From: Victivallales bacterium
Lineage (GTDB): Bacteria > Verrucomicrobiota > Lentisphaeria > Oligosphaerales > Lenti-02
Direction of reading: 5' to 3'
Assembly: GCA_018648945.1 (NCBI GenBank)
Contig: JABGQJ010000039.1
Coordinates: forward strand, 1-21,765
Length of the DNA stretch: 21,765 nt
Positions 7,201 through 15,462 of the stretch are shown here, one piece after another. The notes beneath the pieces were generated by a model. It was not told where the DNA came from and searched no databases. It saw only the letters and a program-made list of their open reading frames with translations. Every line of letters begins with the position of its first letter. The stretch's first letter is position 1. Both the position numbers and the translations under genes were made by a program.

Positions 7201-9597
7201 CTGGCAGACCACCAAGACAACCAGCGGGTGTCCCTCCTTGTCCCGTTCGGTGATCTGGCCCACGCAGCCGAACCAACGGATCTTGCCGTCCGGCAGGCTG
7301 CGCCGGAACTCGCAGGAGAAGCTCTCCTGTTCGCCGGTCAGATGCTGCGCCGATGCCGCGCGGAAACGCCCGATATCGGCCGGCACGACGGCCTCGAAGA
7401 AGCTGGGGATCGGGTGTCGTGTGCCCGCCCCTCCGCCGCCCATGCCGAACAGCTGGGCAATCTCGGAATCAGGGACCCAGGCATTGTCGTCCACCAGCCA
7501 GAGAAAGGAGCCAGTTCGGGCAAGATTGGCCGCCATGCGCAGGCGGCGTTCGCGATCGCGCGCTGCCCGTGCCGCCTGTACCTGTTGCGAAACGTCACGG
7601 ACGACCACCTGCACCATGGGCTGGCCCCGCACGGACAGCTTCGAGAGCCCGATGCTTCCCTCGAACAGGACGCCGTCCAAGCGTCGGCAGAGCCATTCCG
7701 GCGATGGGGCGTCTTCTGCGTTTCCGGCCACTTGCGCGCGGATTCTGCTCTCCGACGACTGCCCGTCCGGCTGCTGCGGGGGCGACAGCTCCCAAGGTGT
7801 TCGGCCAAGTAGCTGGCGCCGCTTCCGAGCCCCGAAGAGGACCATTGCCTGCTGGTTGCAGTCGGCACAGGTCAGTTTGGCGTCCAGCAAGAGGATGGCA
7901 TCGTTGCTGTGCTCGAACAGGGCCCGGTAGCGATCTTCGCTTTCCCGGACGGCCAGTTCGGCGTGCTTCTGAACCGTGATGTCCTGCCAGATGCCAAGGC
8001 TGGCTGGCTGATGGCGGTAGTTGATGGGGCGCCCATAGACGGAGGCCCAGAACGAATGCCCGCTCCGTGTGGTCAGATACATCTCCTTGGCACTCCCGCC
8101 CCCCGAATCGTCCGCCAGGGGGCATTCGACAGCCTGGGCACTGCCCGTCTGGAGCAGTTCCGCGTAGGAGCGTCCCAGCGCCTGACTCCGTTCGCAGCCC
8201 AGCAGGCGGCACCATGCGTCGTTGACGTACACCAGGACGCCGTCCTGCAGAATGTGGGTGGCGAAGATCGTGTTCTCCGTGATGTCCCGGAAACGGTCCT
8301 CGCTTTCCTGCATCGCCAGTTCCGCCTCACGGAAGCGCGTCATGTCCCACTGCACGCCGATGATCCGCCCGCGGACGCCGCCCACTTCGTCGCGCAGCCT
8401 GTGTGCCATCGTGTGGAACCAGCGGACCTGGTTGTCCAGGACCAGTCGGTACTGCGCGGCCCCGTGGCTCGGGGCCTTGGCGTGGAGTTCGTGCCAGGCG
8501 GCAGTCAGAGCTGGACGGTCCTCCGGGTGTACGTGGTCCTCATACCAAGTCACCAAGTTGATCCCGCGAGCTTCCGTGGCGGATAGGCCAACCTGTTGGC
8601 ACCAGCGCTCCGAGGCCTCCAGGTGCCCGGTCTCCTCGCGCCACTCCCAGATGGCCATGTCGGCCATGTCGGCAGCCATCTCCAATCGCTCCACGGACTC
8701 CGTCAGCTCTCGACGGGCCTCCAGGAGGTCGCTCGCGTCGCTTACCAGGGCCGCGAGTTGCCCATCGGCAGCCCGGTAGGCCTTCACATCCACCCAGCGG
8801 TCCACTGTTCCCGCGTACTCGACAAAATGGACGGGACCGCCACCGGTCAGCACTTGCTCCGCCACGCCCAGCCACTTGTCCAGCGTCCGCGGGTTGAAGA
8901 GTGGCAGGGCGCTGCGGCCGCGCACGTCTTCAGCGCCGAGCGCCAGGATGTGCCGGTACGCCTCGTTGGCCTCCAGGTAGACGAGGTCGGCGACCCTGCC
9001 ATCCCTCCAGACGGGCCGTACCCGGACCCAGCCAAGGGTCAGCTCGCTCACGAGTTCACTGTATCTCGCTTCTCTTTGCTGGCCGCTCAGGAACCTTCGG
9101 AACACTCGCGTCTGCAGCGTCAGCCAGCGCTCCAATTCCTCGCGGGGACGTACGGGGACCTGCCGGATTGCCCCCATGTAGGCATCCGGGTCGTGCTCCA
9201 GTTCTGCGGCTCGCTGCCGGTATCGGTCCTCGTCGGGGGCCTCCAGGAAGAAGTGCCCGGTGGCAACCGTCCCCACCATGTCGCCGTCTAGCAGCAGCGG
9301 GAAAGCCGCGCGAATCATGCCGTGCGGGCACTCGTGCCATACCCATCCGTCATCTCCATGGGCCACAGCCGTCGCCTGGGCCAGCAACTCCCGGTCGCTG
9401 TCCTGGCAGGGAGACCCGGGGCCTGCCGCGTCACACTGGAAGCGGCAACACACGGCCTGCCGATCCACGGCAACCACCGGCCGGCCCGATGGGTCCAGGA
9501 ATCCGCATGGCAGGCCGATGGCTTCGCCGAAGTCCCGCAGCAACCCGGTCAGATTCTCCAGGTCCTCGATTCCGCGAAGATCGCCTGTTGCAGTCAT
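4174..9597 (-). CDS. Giant soluble hybrid histidine kinase: PocR-PAS(x8)-GAF-HisKA-HATPase-REC
   Basis: This 1807-residue sensor kinase would autophosphorylate on His and pass phosphate to its own receiver. Residues about 15-170 form a PocR-type sensor domain with clustered cysteines (Cys50, 51, 55, 64, 90). Eight PAS domains follow, each ending in a DIT-like signature near residues 287, 418, 538, 667, 799, 918, 1037 and 1157, with a repeat of about 120-130. A GAF domain lies at about 1175-1310. The H-box [14 protein letters not shown] has His1342, the N-box has Asn1458, and the ATP lid is DTGIGI and GSGLGLAL. The receiver has acidic Asp1588/1589, phospho-acceptor Asp1632 and Lys1682. The tail (1715-1795) looks like a helical Hpt remnant without an AHxLKG motif. 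No membrane segment or signal peptide is visible, so it is cytoplasmic. The ATG at 9597 has GAGG upstream and lies 43 bases after the TPR gene stop. The open frame extends 100 residues further upstream into that gene, which I reject. No output DNA-binding domain or partner regulator is nearby. Confidence 0.93.
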   Translation of the reverse strand: MTATGDLRGIEDLENLTGLLRDFGEAIGLPCGFLDPSGRPVVAVDRQAVCCRFQCDAAGPGSPCQDSDRELLAQATAVAHGDDGWVWHECPHGMIRAAFPLLLDGDMVGTVATGHFFLEAPDEDRYRQRAAELEHDPDAYMGAIRQVPVRPREELERWLTLQTRVFRRFLSGQQREARYSELVSELTLGWVRVRPVWRDGRVADLVYLEANEAYRHILALGAEDVRGRSALPLFNPRTLDKWLGVAEQVLTGGGPVHFVEYAGTVDRWVDVKAYRAADGQLAALVSDASDLLEARRELTESVERLEMAADMADMAIWEWREETGHLEASERWCQQVGLSATEARGINLVTWYEDHVHPEDRPALTAAWHELHAKAPSHGAAQYRLVLDNQVRWFHTMAHRLRDEVGGVRGRIIGVQWDMTRFREAELAMQESEDRFRDITENTIFATHILQDGVLVYVNDAWCRLLGCERSQALGRSYAELLQTGSAQAVECPLADDSGGGSAKEMYLTTRSGHSFWASVYGRPINYRHQPASLGIWQDITVQKHAELAVRESEDRYRALFEHSNDAILLLDAKLTCADCNQQAMVLFGARKRRQLLGRTPWELSPPQQPDGQSSESRIRAQVAGNAEDAPSPEWLCRRLDGVLFEGSIGLSKLSVRGQPMVQVVVRDVSQQVQAARAARDRERRLRMAANLARTGSFLWLVDDNAWVPDSEIAQLFGMGGGGAGTRHPIPSFFEAVVPADIGRFRAASAQHLTGEQESFSCEFRRSLPDGKIRWFGCVGQITERDKEGHPLVVLVVCQDITERKVADRDLQRAKFALAQASQEVWLVNLKGAVVHVNPAVCRETGYVPEELIGRQLSDIHPDSDARMFRIYIERLRQGRGIQIQSVHRRRDGSRYPVRINIDLFNDGDEELALGMAQNITSELAALESLKQTQFMVDHSADEVYFLDSEGRFAYANRTALHRYGFTSETLSTHTIFDVNPVIDATWWHDAWEQNTEGDPLLFDTRHLRADGTEYPVEVNLVHLTTGGRELKCAFARDISERKEYERRLEHIWQVARLAFWEYDPESGIYSGGPHLSEIMEASPAAFTAEHVRSILHPDDTATYIAALDDSVRTRNHALRLTGRVLVHGKTKYLQTFVYQDFDAEGKLVRRYGIHLDVTDRERLNEALRQVPGLSRLTGSDFYERLTNLVPGLTGAVFCSVARLVTETGTRMRDLSSCQEGRNAVPNEWDLSKAEHACLVAGQPYIDDDAGARHGGVATHGWASYLSVPLLDSEGRALALLSAGFSTPVAEPELVLRILGVFASPAGAVIERERREQDLVAAREAAEAASQAKSAFLSTMSHEVRTPLNVIMGYGELLALEPLGDQEASYTQAIRLAAESLRDLLNDVLDLSRLEAGKLAIKLAAARIQDLLDEMHVIFVQQAKAKGLKLRTRVLGSPPTLVLDIERLRQVLMNLLGNAVKFTDLGCIDLTAEVQAEEAGTYRLRLLVTDTGIGIAEEQQEHVFTYFGQARAGDARRFPGSGLGLALCHRLVQLMGGSLLLSSEPERGSVFTVDIPGLASTDLPPDRSWEQRSESLPAFPGMTVLLVDDVRANLAVAASALRRMHATPVSANSGAEALELAGAALPDLVLLDLRMPDLAGDEVAARLRQLPGGAALPILAFTASAEPEKEFRTEDFDEILPKPLSLANLVRVLSQYLEPRLPNGADEELDSPPLPAPAARRASQRFAARLAELREALDPTELEDLLTELREFATSHGQPSLGAFADRLATAAGDYDLPAVDRLVERFAQLTAAAEDSAPPENAPRPE

Positions 9598-9640
9598 CCC
9601 GACCTCGATTCCTGGCCTGCCATGCCCGTGAGAGGGGCGT

Positions 9641-12600
9641 CTACTCCCCGTCTTCAGCCTTGATCCCGAACACCCGGTCAAGCCCCGGGTCGGAGGCGGC
9701 CCCGAGCTTGCGGGCCCGTACGTACCACGTCTTGCCCTCTGCCAGCCTCGGCGGCTCCCGCGTGGCCAGCAGGACGGCCATGTTGAAGGCGTTCTCTCCA
9801 TCCTTCGGGTTGAGCTTGTCGGTGCGGCGGAACTGCACCTCTGCCGCCTCGAACCACCCCAGCGTGCTGCAGGCGATGCCCAGGCAGCGATGTGCATGGG
9901 GGTTGTCCGGCTCCAAGGCCACGGCCCGGCTCAGCATGGAGACGGCCAAGTCCGGCTCAGACTGCCTGACCAGCGCGAAGCCGAGGGGCAACAGCGTGTC
10001 CAGGTCGTCTGCGTCCAGCCGGAACGCCCGCTTGAGGAAGCGGATGGCCTCCCTGTCTTCCCCCAGTTCGGCCGCGATGAGCCCCAGTCGCTGTGTCGCC
10101 AGCCGGTTGTCCGGTTCGTGCTCCAGCACCTTGGCGTAGTTGTGGCGCGCCGCCTCCACATTGCCTGCCTCTTCTGCCCCGATCCCCTGCCGGAGGTACC
10201 CCCGTACGACGAGTTTCCGGTCGCGTTCCCGCCGCGCCTTCTCCTCTGCCTCTGGGAACTGAGCCCCTGGATAGACGGCCACTCGGTCCGCAGGCGGCGG
10301 CACGTTGCCGGGCGGCTCGGGCAGTTTGGTAGGCGGCGGCTCTTCGGCGACGCTATCCTGCAACTTGCTGAGCAGCTCCTCCAAGGTGCGCCGCCGCTGG
10401 CCCTCCTTCTCCAACTGAATGGTGAGACGACGGATCTGGTCGCGGAAGATGTCGGCGGACGCGCCGTTGGCCCCCTTCCGTGCCACGCGGTCCGCAACCT
10501 TGTTCAGTTCGTTCTGCGTGGTCTTCAGTCGGGCGCGGGCCTCGCGGGCGGCGATCATCGCCCGATCGCGTTCGGATTCCAGCCGTCTTCTCCCTTGCTT
10601 CTCCTTCGCCAGTTCCGCATCCAATTCTTCCAGCGTAGTCGCAAGGCCTTCCGCCACGTCGGTCTTGGCCGCACTCAGCTTCCGGTCGGAGTTGAGCTTC
10701 TCGATCCGCCGGTCGCGTTCCGCCAGCTCCCGGTCCAGCCCTGCCTTTCCCGCCTCCAGCTTGGTGATGGCCTGCTCCTGGTTGCGCAACATCTGGAGTT
10801 GCTCGGCCGATTTCGCCTTCAGACGCTCTGCTTCCCCCTCCAGGGCCTTGACCATCTTGCCTGCCTCTTGCAGCCGTTTCACTGCGCCTTCCTGGCCGCG
10901 GTCCACCGCGCGGTTCCGTCGTTCTGCCGCCAACTGCTGGTCGAGGTCCTGGACCCGTTTCTCAGCCAGCGCCAGGAGCTTCTTGGCGTGTCCTATCTTG
11001 AAGCTGGCGGCGCGCGCCTCCTCTCCGGTCGTGTTGGCGATTTTCTGGGCCTGCTCAAGCTTCCTGCGGGCGTCCCTCAGTTCACCCTCGGTCTCCTCCA
11101 GGCGCCGCTCGCGGGCCTTGAGTTGCTTCCCGAGCCCCGCCAGTTCCTGGCCCTGCGCTTCGCCCTTCTCCAGCAGCTTCTTCTGCCCGGTCACCACCTC
11201 CTCCATCGTCTTCAGCTTGCGCGCGGCGGCCGCCAGTTGGGTTTCGGCCAGCTCCTTCGCGGCCTCTGCCGCTGCCAGTTCCTCCTGGGTCGCCTTCGCT
11301 GCTGCTGCTTCGTTGTTCCCGGCTGCGGCCCCGGCCAGCTTGGCGGCCACCACTTCCTGCTTGGCGGCAGCGAGAGCGGCTTCCAGTTCCTCCGCGCGTT
11401 TCCGCTGCTCTGCCAGTTCCTCGACCCGCTTGACCAGCTTGCTGCGCTCGCTGCGCAGCCGTTCCATCTCCTTGCCGGCTGCCCCAGCCGAGGCGGTTGC
11501 GGCGAGGAGGCGTTGGCGGTCTTCATCCCACTTGGCCTTGGCCTGCCGGGACTCTGCGATGCTCGTGTCGCGTTCCTCTTCCGCCTGTTTGACCCTCCCC
11601 GCCAGAACCGCTGCTTCATCGCCGAGCCTCTTGGTGGTCGCCTGCGCTGCCGCCGCCTGCTGCTGCAGTTTGGTGAGATCCTGCTCCTGGCCGGCAGCGG
11701 CGGCGATGGACTTCTCCAGGTCCGCCCGCAACCCGTCGGCTTGGGCGACGGCGTTGGCCTTCGCATCGGTCAGTTCGCGGAGCTGCTTCTGCAGTCCCGC
11801 ACTGCGTCCCGCTTCCTCTGCCGCCTGGTCCCGGTACCTGCGGAGTTGTTCGTTCTCTTTGCGCAGGGGATCGAGCCGGGCCAGCGCGGCTTCGGCTTCG
11901 CCCGTTTGTGCCTTGGCCTTGGCTTGGGCTTCGTCCCTTGCATCCTTCATGCTCTGCCACTCGGTCTGGAGATTGGTCAAGGCATCGGCGCTCGCCTCAA
12001 GCCGTTTCTCCGCCTCCAGCGCCCGATCACGCAGTCGGCGCACATAGGCCACGTCCTTCTCCCGCGCATCCATCGCCTTCTGCAGCCGCTGTTTTACATT
12101 CTCGTACGCTCGCCGGTAGGTGTTGTAGGACTCCTCGAACTTGGCCTTGCTGGCCGTGACTTGGTCGAGTTCCACCTGCAGACGGTCGGTCATGGCTTTG
12201 AGGCCGCCCTTCTCCTGGAGGGCCCGCAACTCCTCAGCCACGCGGGTCCGTGCCGCGGTCTCCGTGGCCAATTTGTCCTGAAGAACCTTGCGTTCCTTGA
12301 CGAGGTCCCGGATATCCGTGACCCGGCCCACGCTCCTCGCGGCTTCGCGCCGGGCCCGGTCCATCGCATCGCGGGCTTCGTTCAGGTCTGTCTTGAGGGC
12401 ACGATTGGCTTCCGCCAGTTCGTGGATCTTCGCAACCTGCGCGCGGACCACGACCTCCAGATCCGCCTTCTTCATCGTGGCTGTCTGCTCTCCGATGGTC
12501 CCCCGCAGCCGCTCGATACGAGTCTCACAGGAATTGACCCGGTAGGTCAGCAGCGATGGGTTCCACGACGGGTACTTGCGCTGCACCTCGCGGAAGATGG

Positions 12601-12787
12601 TGAGAGCCTGGCGGTAGAGGCCGAGGGCCACCGCCGGGCGATTCGCTTCCTCGGCCTTAGCGCCCTCTTCGAGCTTGACGTACCCGGTCATCCACTCCTC
12701 GCGGGCTCGCGAGGGACGGGCGGCCTGGAGGACCGGCAAAGCACCTGCGAACAGTGCCACAATCAGCAGACAGCGAATTCCAGCCAT
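9641..12787 (-). CDS. Exported long coiled-coil/TPR protein (large paralog)
   Basis: This 1048-residue protein has no family name that I recognise. A signal peptide (hydrophobic 5-21, likely cleavage after LQA at 22) sends it out of the cytoplasm. Residues about 30-95 form a helical module containing EEWMTGYVKLEEGAKA and KYPSWNP. From about 105 to 815 the sequence is almost continuous Lys/Glu/Ala/Arg-rich heptad coiled coil with two short Ala/Thr/Gly-rich breaks. A Pro-rich hinge (about 816-838, PPPTKLPEPPGNVPPP) follows, then four or five TPR units from about 858 to the end (AARHNYAKVLEHEPDN, EAIRFLKRAFRLDADD, AVSMLSRAVALEPDN). Both ends match the paralog at 12903-14636; the coil differs in length. 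The ATG at 12787 fits the signal peptide, but the ribosome site is weak (GTGAGA). It lies between the paralog and the kinase on the same strand. A structural or scaffolding role in the envelope is an inference. Confidence 0.88.
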   Translation of the reverse strand: MAGIRCLLIVALFAGALPVLQAARPSRAREEWMTGYVKLEEGAKAEEANRPAVALGLYRQALTIFREVQRKYPSWNPSLLTYRVNSCETRIERLRGTIGEQTATMKKADLEVVVRAQVAKIHELAEANRALKTDLNEARDAMDRARREAARSVGRVTDIRDLVKERKVLQDKLATETAARTRVAEELRALQEKGGLKAMTDRLQVELDQVTASKAKFEESYNTYRRAYENVKQRLQKAMDAREKDVAYVRRLRDRALEAEKRLEASADALTNLQTEWQSMKDARDEAQAKAKAQTGEAEAALARLDPLRKENEQLRRYRDQAAEEAGRSAGLQKQLRELTDAKANAVAQADGLRADLEKSIAAAAGQEQDLTKLQQQAAAAQATTKRLGDEAAVLAGRVKQAEEERDTSIAESRQAKAKWDEDRQRLLAATASAGAAGKEMERLRSERSKLVKRVEELAEQRKRAEELEAALAAAKQEVVAAKLAGAAAGNNEAAAAKATQEELAAAEAAKELAETQLAAAARKLKTMEEVVTGQKKLLEKGEAQGQELAGLGKQLKARERRLEETEGELRDARRKLEQAQKIANTTGEEARAASFKIGHAKKLLALAEKRVQDLDQQLAAERRNRAVDRGQEGAVKRLQEAGKMVKALEGEAERLKAKSAEQLQMLRNQEQAITKLEAGKAGLDRELAERDRRIEKLNSDRKLSAAKTDVAEGLATTLEELDAELAKEKQGRRRLESERDRAMIAAREARARLKTTQNELNKVADRVARKGANGASADIFRDQIRRLTIQLEKEGQRRRTLEELLSKLQDSVAEEPPPTKLPEPPGNVPPPADRVAVYPGAQFPEAEEKARRERDRKLVVRGYLRQGIGAEEAGNVEAARHNYAKVLEHEPDNRLATQRLGLIAAELGEDREAIRFLKRAFRLDADDLDTLLPLGFALVRQSEPDLAVSMLSRAVALEPDNPHAHRCLGIACSTLGWFEAAEVQFRRTDKLNPKDGENAFNMAVLLATREPPRLAEGKTWYVRARKLGAASDPGLDRVFGIKAEDGE

Positions 12788-12831
12788 GTCAGGGTCTCAC
12801 TTGCGTCTTTGGGCACGTTGCTCACGGCATC

Positions 12832-12874
12832 CATATAGCAAAGGAGCCGGCTACGCTTCGCGCTGCCGGCTCCT
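12832..12874 (-). terminator. Candidate intrinsic terminator after the small coiled-coil/TPR gene
   Basis: A perfect 10 bp inverted repeat, AGGAGCCGGC at 12842-12851 and GCCGGCTCCT at 12865-12874, encloses a 13-base loop that can form a further CGC/GCG mini-stem. On the minus strand the stem is followed by TTTGCTATAT. It starts 28 bases past the stop of the 12903-14636 gene and ends about 55 bases before the next start. The T-tract is short, so termination may be partial and the downstream gene could receive read-through. Confidence 0.6.
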
Positions 12875-12902
12875 CTCCAGAATGCGGGTTGGGTCGGCGG
12901 AA

Positions 12903-14636
12903 TCAGTGTTCCTTGAAGTACTTTTCCAACCCGGCGTCCGGCTTCGCGCCGAGCTTCAGTGCTTTGTTGTACCACTCCTGGGCTTCGTCCGTGCGTGGCT
13001 CGTCGAGCGTGGCCAGCAGAATGGCCAGGTTGAAGGCGGCCTCCCCGTCCTTGGGATCGAGCTCGTTGGCCTTCCTCAATTGCGCTTCGGAGGCGGCTGG
13101 CCAAGCCAGAGCTCGGCAGGCAATGCCCGAGAAGCGCCGGAAATCGGCCCGTTTGGGGTCCAGTTTGGCTCCCTGCATGAGCGTGGCCAGTGCTTCGAAC
13201 ATCTTCTCCTGGTTCAGTTGCACGTACCCTAGACGGAGGACGACCTCCTTGTTCGTGGGGTCGAGATTGTAGGCCTTCGTCAACATGCGTTCCGCTTCCT
13301 CGTCCTTGCCAAGGTCTGCCTGAATGAGCCCGATGTGGGCCGTGGCCTGCTTGTGATTCGGCTCCATCTCCAGCACCTTGCCGAGATTCCAGAGGGCGTC
13401 AGCGGATTTCTTGGCCTGCTTGGCAGCGGCAGCATCGGTCAGGTATTTGTGCAGCTTCACCTCGCGCTCCCTCACCTTGCGGGCCACCACGCGTTCCGCC
13501 TCGATCTGCTTGTTGCGTTCGTCGATGAGGCGCTTCTCGGCCGCGACTCGGGACAGGAGGGATTTCTGGGCCTCGGCCAAGCGGGCTTCAGCCTTCTTCA
13601 GGGCGGTGGTCGCGGTGCGTGCCTGCTTGGCGAGAGCGTCGATCTCGACCGCGTCGGTCTGCTCGATGAGGACTTCCAGTTTCTTGATCTTGGCGTCCCG
13701 TCCGGCCACGTCGGCCTCGGCCTTGGCCAAGGCGACGGCGCGCTCGTCGGAGAGTTTGGCGATTGCCTGAACGGCGGCACTGGACGCCTCTGCCGTGCCC
13801 TTGGCGTCCCGCAGTGCCTTCGCTTCAGCCTGCAGTTTGGTGATCTGCCCGCGCTCGGCGACCAGCTCGCCCTCCAGCTTCGCAGTGCCCTTCTTGAGAT
13901 CGGCGACCTGGCTGGCGGCGTTGTCTGCCTCCTTGGTCTTCTGGGCGAGCGATTTCTTGAGTCCGCGAGCCTCGGCCGCTTCGGCTTCGGCCTTGGCCAG
14001 GTCCTTGGCAGCTGTTGCCTTTGCGGCGGCGAGGGCTTCCTGGTTCGCGGTCGCCGCGGCGGCCAGGGCCTTATTCAGATCGGCAATCTGGCTTTCCAGA
14101 GCGCCCTTTTCTGCGGTCAGTGTCTGCTTGGTCTGGCGAAGCTGGGCGAGGTCGGCCTGGCCAGCGGCCAGCTCGCCGTTCTGCTTCTGTAGGTCGGCGA
14201 GCCGTTCCTCGGTCGCCTTCAGGTCGGCCTGAAGTTTCTCCTTCACGCTGTCGAAGGAGTCGCGTTGCTTGCGCAGTCGCTTGACCGTGCGTATCAGGTC
14301 GGGTCGGGACATCTTCTCCGCCGCCACCTCGACTGCTTCGCGCAGTTCCCGCACCTTCTCGGTACAGAAGTTGATCCTGAACTTCACCACGTCCGGGTTC
14401 CAGCCGGGGTAGCGCACATCCACCTCCTGGAAGGTGGCGAGGGCCTCTTCGTAGAGCTCAAGGGCAAACATGAGCTTCTTCTCTTCGACCGCCTTTGCCG
14501 CGGACTCGATTTTGAGGTACCCGGACATCCAGGCCTGCCGAGCTTGGTCCGCATCTCGCTTGCTAAGATCGGCAGCGAAGCCGCCAGTAGCCAGAGCCAG
14601 CGTCAAGATCAAGGTTCTCCGCACCAAGGCACTCAT
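12903..14636 (-). CDS. Exported coiled-coil/TPR protein (small paralog)
   Basis: This 577-residue protein has the same layout as the larger neighbour, and I know no name for it. A signal peptide spans about 1-21 (RRTLILTLALATGGFA). A helical module at 30-100 contains QAWMSGYLKIESAAKA, ALELYEEALATFQEV and RYPGWNP. Coiled coil rich in Ala, Lys and Glu runs from about 105 to 395, and TPR units from about 405 to 577 (ALWNLGKVLEMEPNH, EAERMLTKAYNLDPTN, EALATLMQGAKLDPKR). The last 75 residues closely match the large paralog (GIACRAL, LDPKDGEAAFNLAILLAT, KLGAKPDAGLEKYF). The start ATG at 14636 has a strong GAGGAGG site 7 bases upstream. It is first in its transcription unit and divergent from pyrE; a hairpin follows it. 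A secreted or periplasmic scaffold is likely; the partner is unknown. Confidence 0.9.
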   Translation of the reverse strand: MSALVRRTLILTLALATGGFAADLSKRDADQARQAWMSGYLKIESAAKAVEEKKLMFALELYEEALATFQEVDVRYPGWNPDVVKFRINFCTEKVRELREAVEVAAEKMSRPDLIRTVKRLRKQRDSFDSVKEKLQADLKATEERLADLQKQNGELAAGQADLAQLRQTKQTLTAEKGALESQIADLNKALAAAATANQEALAAAKATAAKDLAKAEAEAAEARGLKKSLAQKTKEADNAASQVADLKKGTAKLEGELVAERGQITKLQAEAKALRDAKGTAEASSAAVQAIAKLSDERAVALAKAEADVAGRDAKIKKLEVLIEQTDAVEIDALAKQARTATTALKKAEARLAEAQKSLLSRVAAEKRLIDERNKQIEAERVVARKVREREVKLHKYLTDAAAAKQAKKSADALWNLGKVLEMEPNHKQATAHIGLIQADLGKDEEAERMLTKAYNLDPTNKEVVLRLGYVQLNQEKMFEALATLMQGAKLDPKRADFRRFSGIACRALAWPAASEAQLRKANELDPKDGEAAFNLAILLATLDEPRTDEAQEWYNKALKLGAKPDAGLEKYFKEH

Positions 14637-14835
14637 GTGGTTGCCTCCTCGGGTTTGGGGGATTGCAGGACACTCATGGACAGGCCTGTCTTCAAGGCTT
14701 ATGGTTTCGTCCGCCCTGAAGCGAATGAATTACGCTCAGACACGCCGCAAGCAAGTAAGAGTAACGTAGTTTCCGCGTTATGCAAGAACCGTAGAACCGT
14801 GCGAGTGCTGGTCACCAAGGCGAAGGGAAACCACC
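14637..14835. promoter_or_regulatory. Divergent intergenic region with a 12 bp palindrome
   Basis: This 199-base gap separates two divergent starts and must carry promoters for the small coiled-coil/TPR gene and pyrE. I see no convincing -35/-10 pair for either. GACAGGCCTGTC at 14679-14690 is a perfect 12 bp palindrome lying 43 bases upstream of the coiled-coil/TPR start codon, a plausible place for a dimeric repressor. A weaker TAACG/CGTTA repeat lies at 14762-14780. The strong ribosome site of the coiled-coil/TPR gene is at 14644-14650 on the minus strand. Confidence 0.4.
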
Positions 14836-15405
14836 ATGACCGAAACCGACATTCTGAAGATCCTAAGTGATACCGGCGCACTGCTGACGGGGCACTTTCT
14901 GCTGCGTAGCGGCCTGCACAGCAACCGCTACTTCCAGGCTGCTCTGGTGATGCAGCACACGGGTGCGGCAGCCCAGCTCTGCGGTGTTCTGGCCGACCAG
15001 TTTCGGGGTCTCGATATCGAGACGGTCATCTCCCCCGCCGTGGGCGGCATCGTCGTTGGCCAGGAGGTCGGTCGGCAGCTTGGCGTCCGCGCCATCTTCG
15101 CCGAGAAGGACGAGGAGTCCAACCTGCTGCTGCGGCGCGGCTTCTCGCTCCGCCCTGGCGAGAAGGTGCTGGTGGCCGAGGACGTGGTCACCAAGGGCGG
15201 CCGTGTTCAACAGACGGTGGATCTGGTCCGCGCCTGCGGTGCCGAAGTGGTGGGCATCGCCGTGGTCGTGGACCGCAGTGACGGCAGCCTGGACTTCGGG
15301 GCGCCGCTGAAGAGCCTGCTCACGCTGGAACTTGCCACCTACGCCACCGACGAGTGCCCCATGTGCGGCCAGGGCCTCCCCATCGACAAGCCCGGCTCCA
15401 AGTAG
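14836..15405 (+). CDS. pyrE: Orotate phosphoribosyltransferase
   Basis: PyrE joins orotate to PRPP to make orotidine 5'-phosphate, the fifth step of UMP synthesis, in the cytoplasm. The 189-residue protein has the orotate-site segment RSGLHSNRYFQ (about 24-34), the SPAVGGIVVGQEV loop (66-78), the EKDEESN loop (90-96), and the PRPP-binding motif VLVAEDVVTKGG (111-122). The C-terminus CPMCGQGLPIDKPGSK is the cysteine-pair tail found in the shorter-chain bacterial PyrE group. The ATG at 14836 is preceded by GAAGGGA at about 9 bases. It leads the plus-strand run and is followed by secA after 57 bases that contain a hairpin. No other pyr gene is in the window, although thyX is also a pyrimidine enzyme. 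Confidence 0.95.
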   Translation: MTETDILKILSDTGALLTGHFLLRSGLHSNRYFQAALVMQHTGAAAQLCGVLADQFRGLDIETVISPAVGGIVVGQEVGRQLGVRAIFAEKDEESNLLLRRGFSLRPGEKVLVAEDVVTKGGRVQQTVDLVRACGAEVVGIAVVVDRSDGSLDFGAPLKSLLTLELATYATDECPMCGQGLPIDKPGSK

Positions 15406-15430
15406 GGGCGGAACCACCCCGGTCCGCCCC
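15405..15430 (+). terminator. Hairpin between pyrE and secA
   Basis: GGGGCGGA at 15405-15412 is perfectly complementary to TCCGCCCC at 15423-15430, with a 10-base loop. The stem begins on the last base of the pyrE stop codon. No T-tract follows, so it is a poor intrinsic terminator. It may instead mark mRNA processing or stability, or regulation of secA expression. The secA start follows 32 bases later with a GAGGAG site between. Confidence 0.4.
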
Positions 15431-15462
15431 ATCCATATCCCCGAGGAGATCCCTTAGCTCTT

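Noticed and set aside
5011..7812. 933-codon open frame on the plus strand inside the kinase gene
   Set aside because: It is antisense to a gene with clear PAS, GAF and kinase motifs and its translation shows no domain. Long antisense frames are expected in GC-rich coding DNA.
9598..9897. N-terminal extension of the kinase frame by 100 residues
   Set aside because: The extra residues are Arg/Ser-rich, overlap the end of the coiled-coil/TPR gene and show no domain. The ATG at 9597 has a ribosome site and starts the PocR domain.
9890..12838. 982-codon plus-strand frame and a 542-codon plus-strand frame (10419-12047)
   Set aside because: Both are antisense to the large coiled-coil/TPR gene. Their Leu/Gly/Arg- or Ser/Ala-rich translations are reverse complements of the Glu/Lys/Ala codons in the coil.
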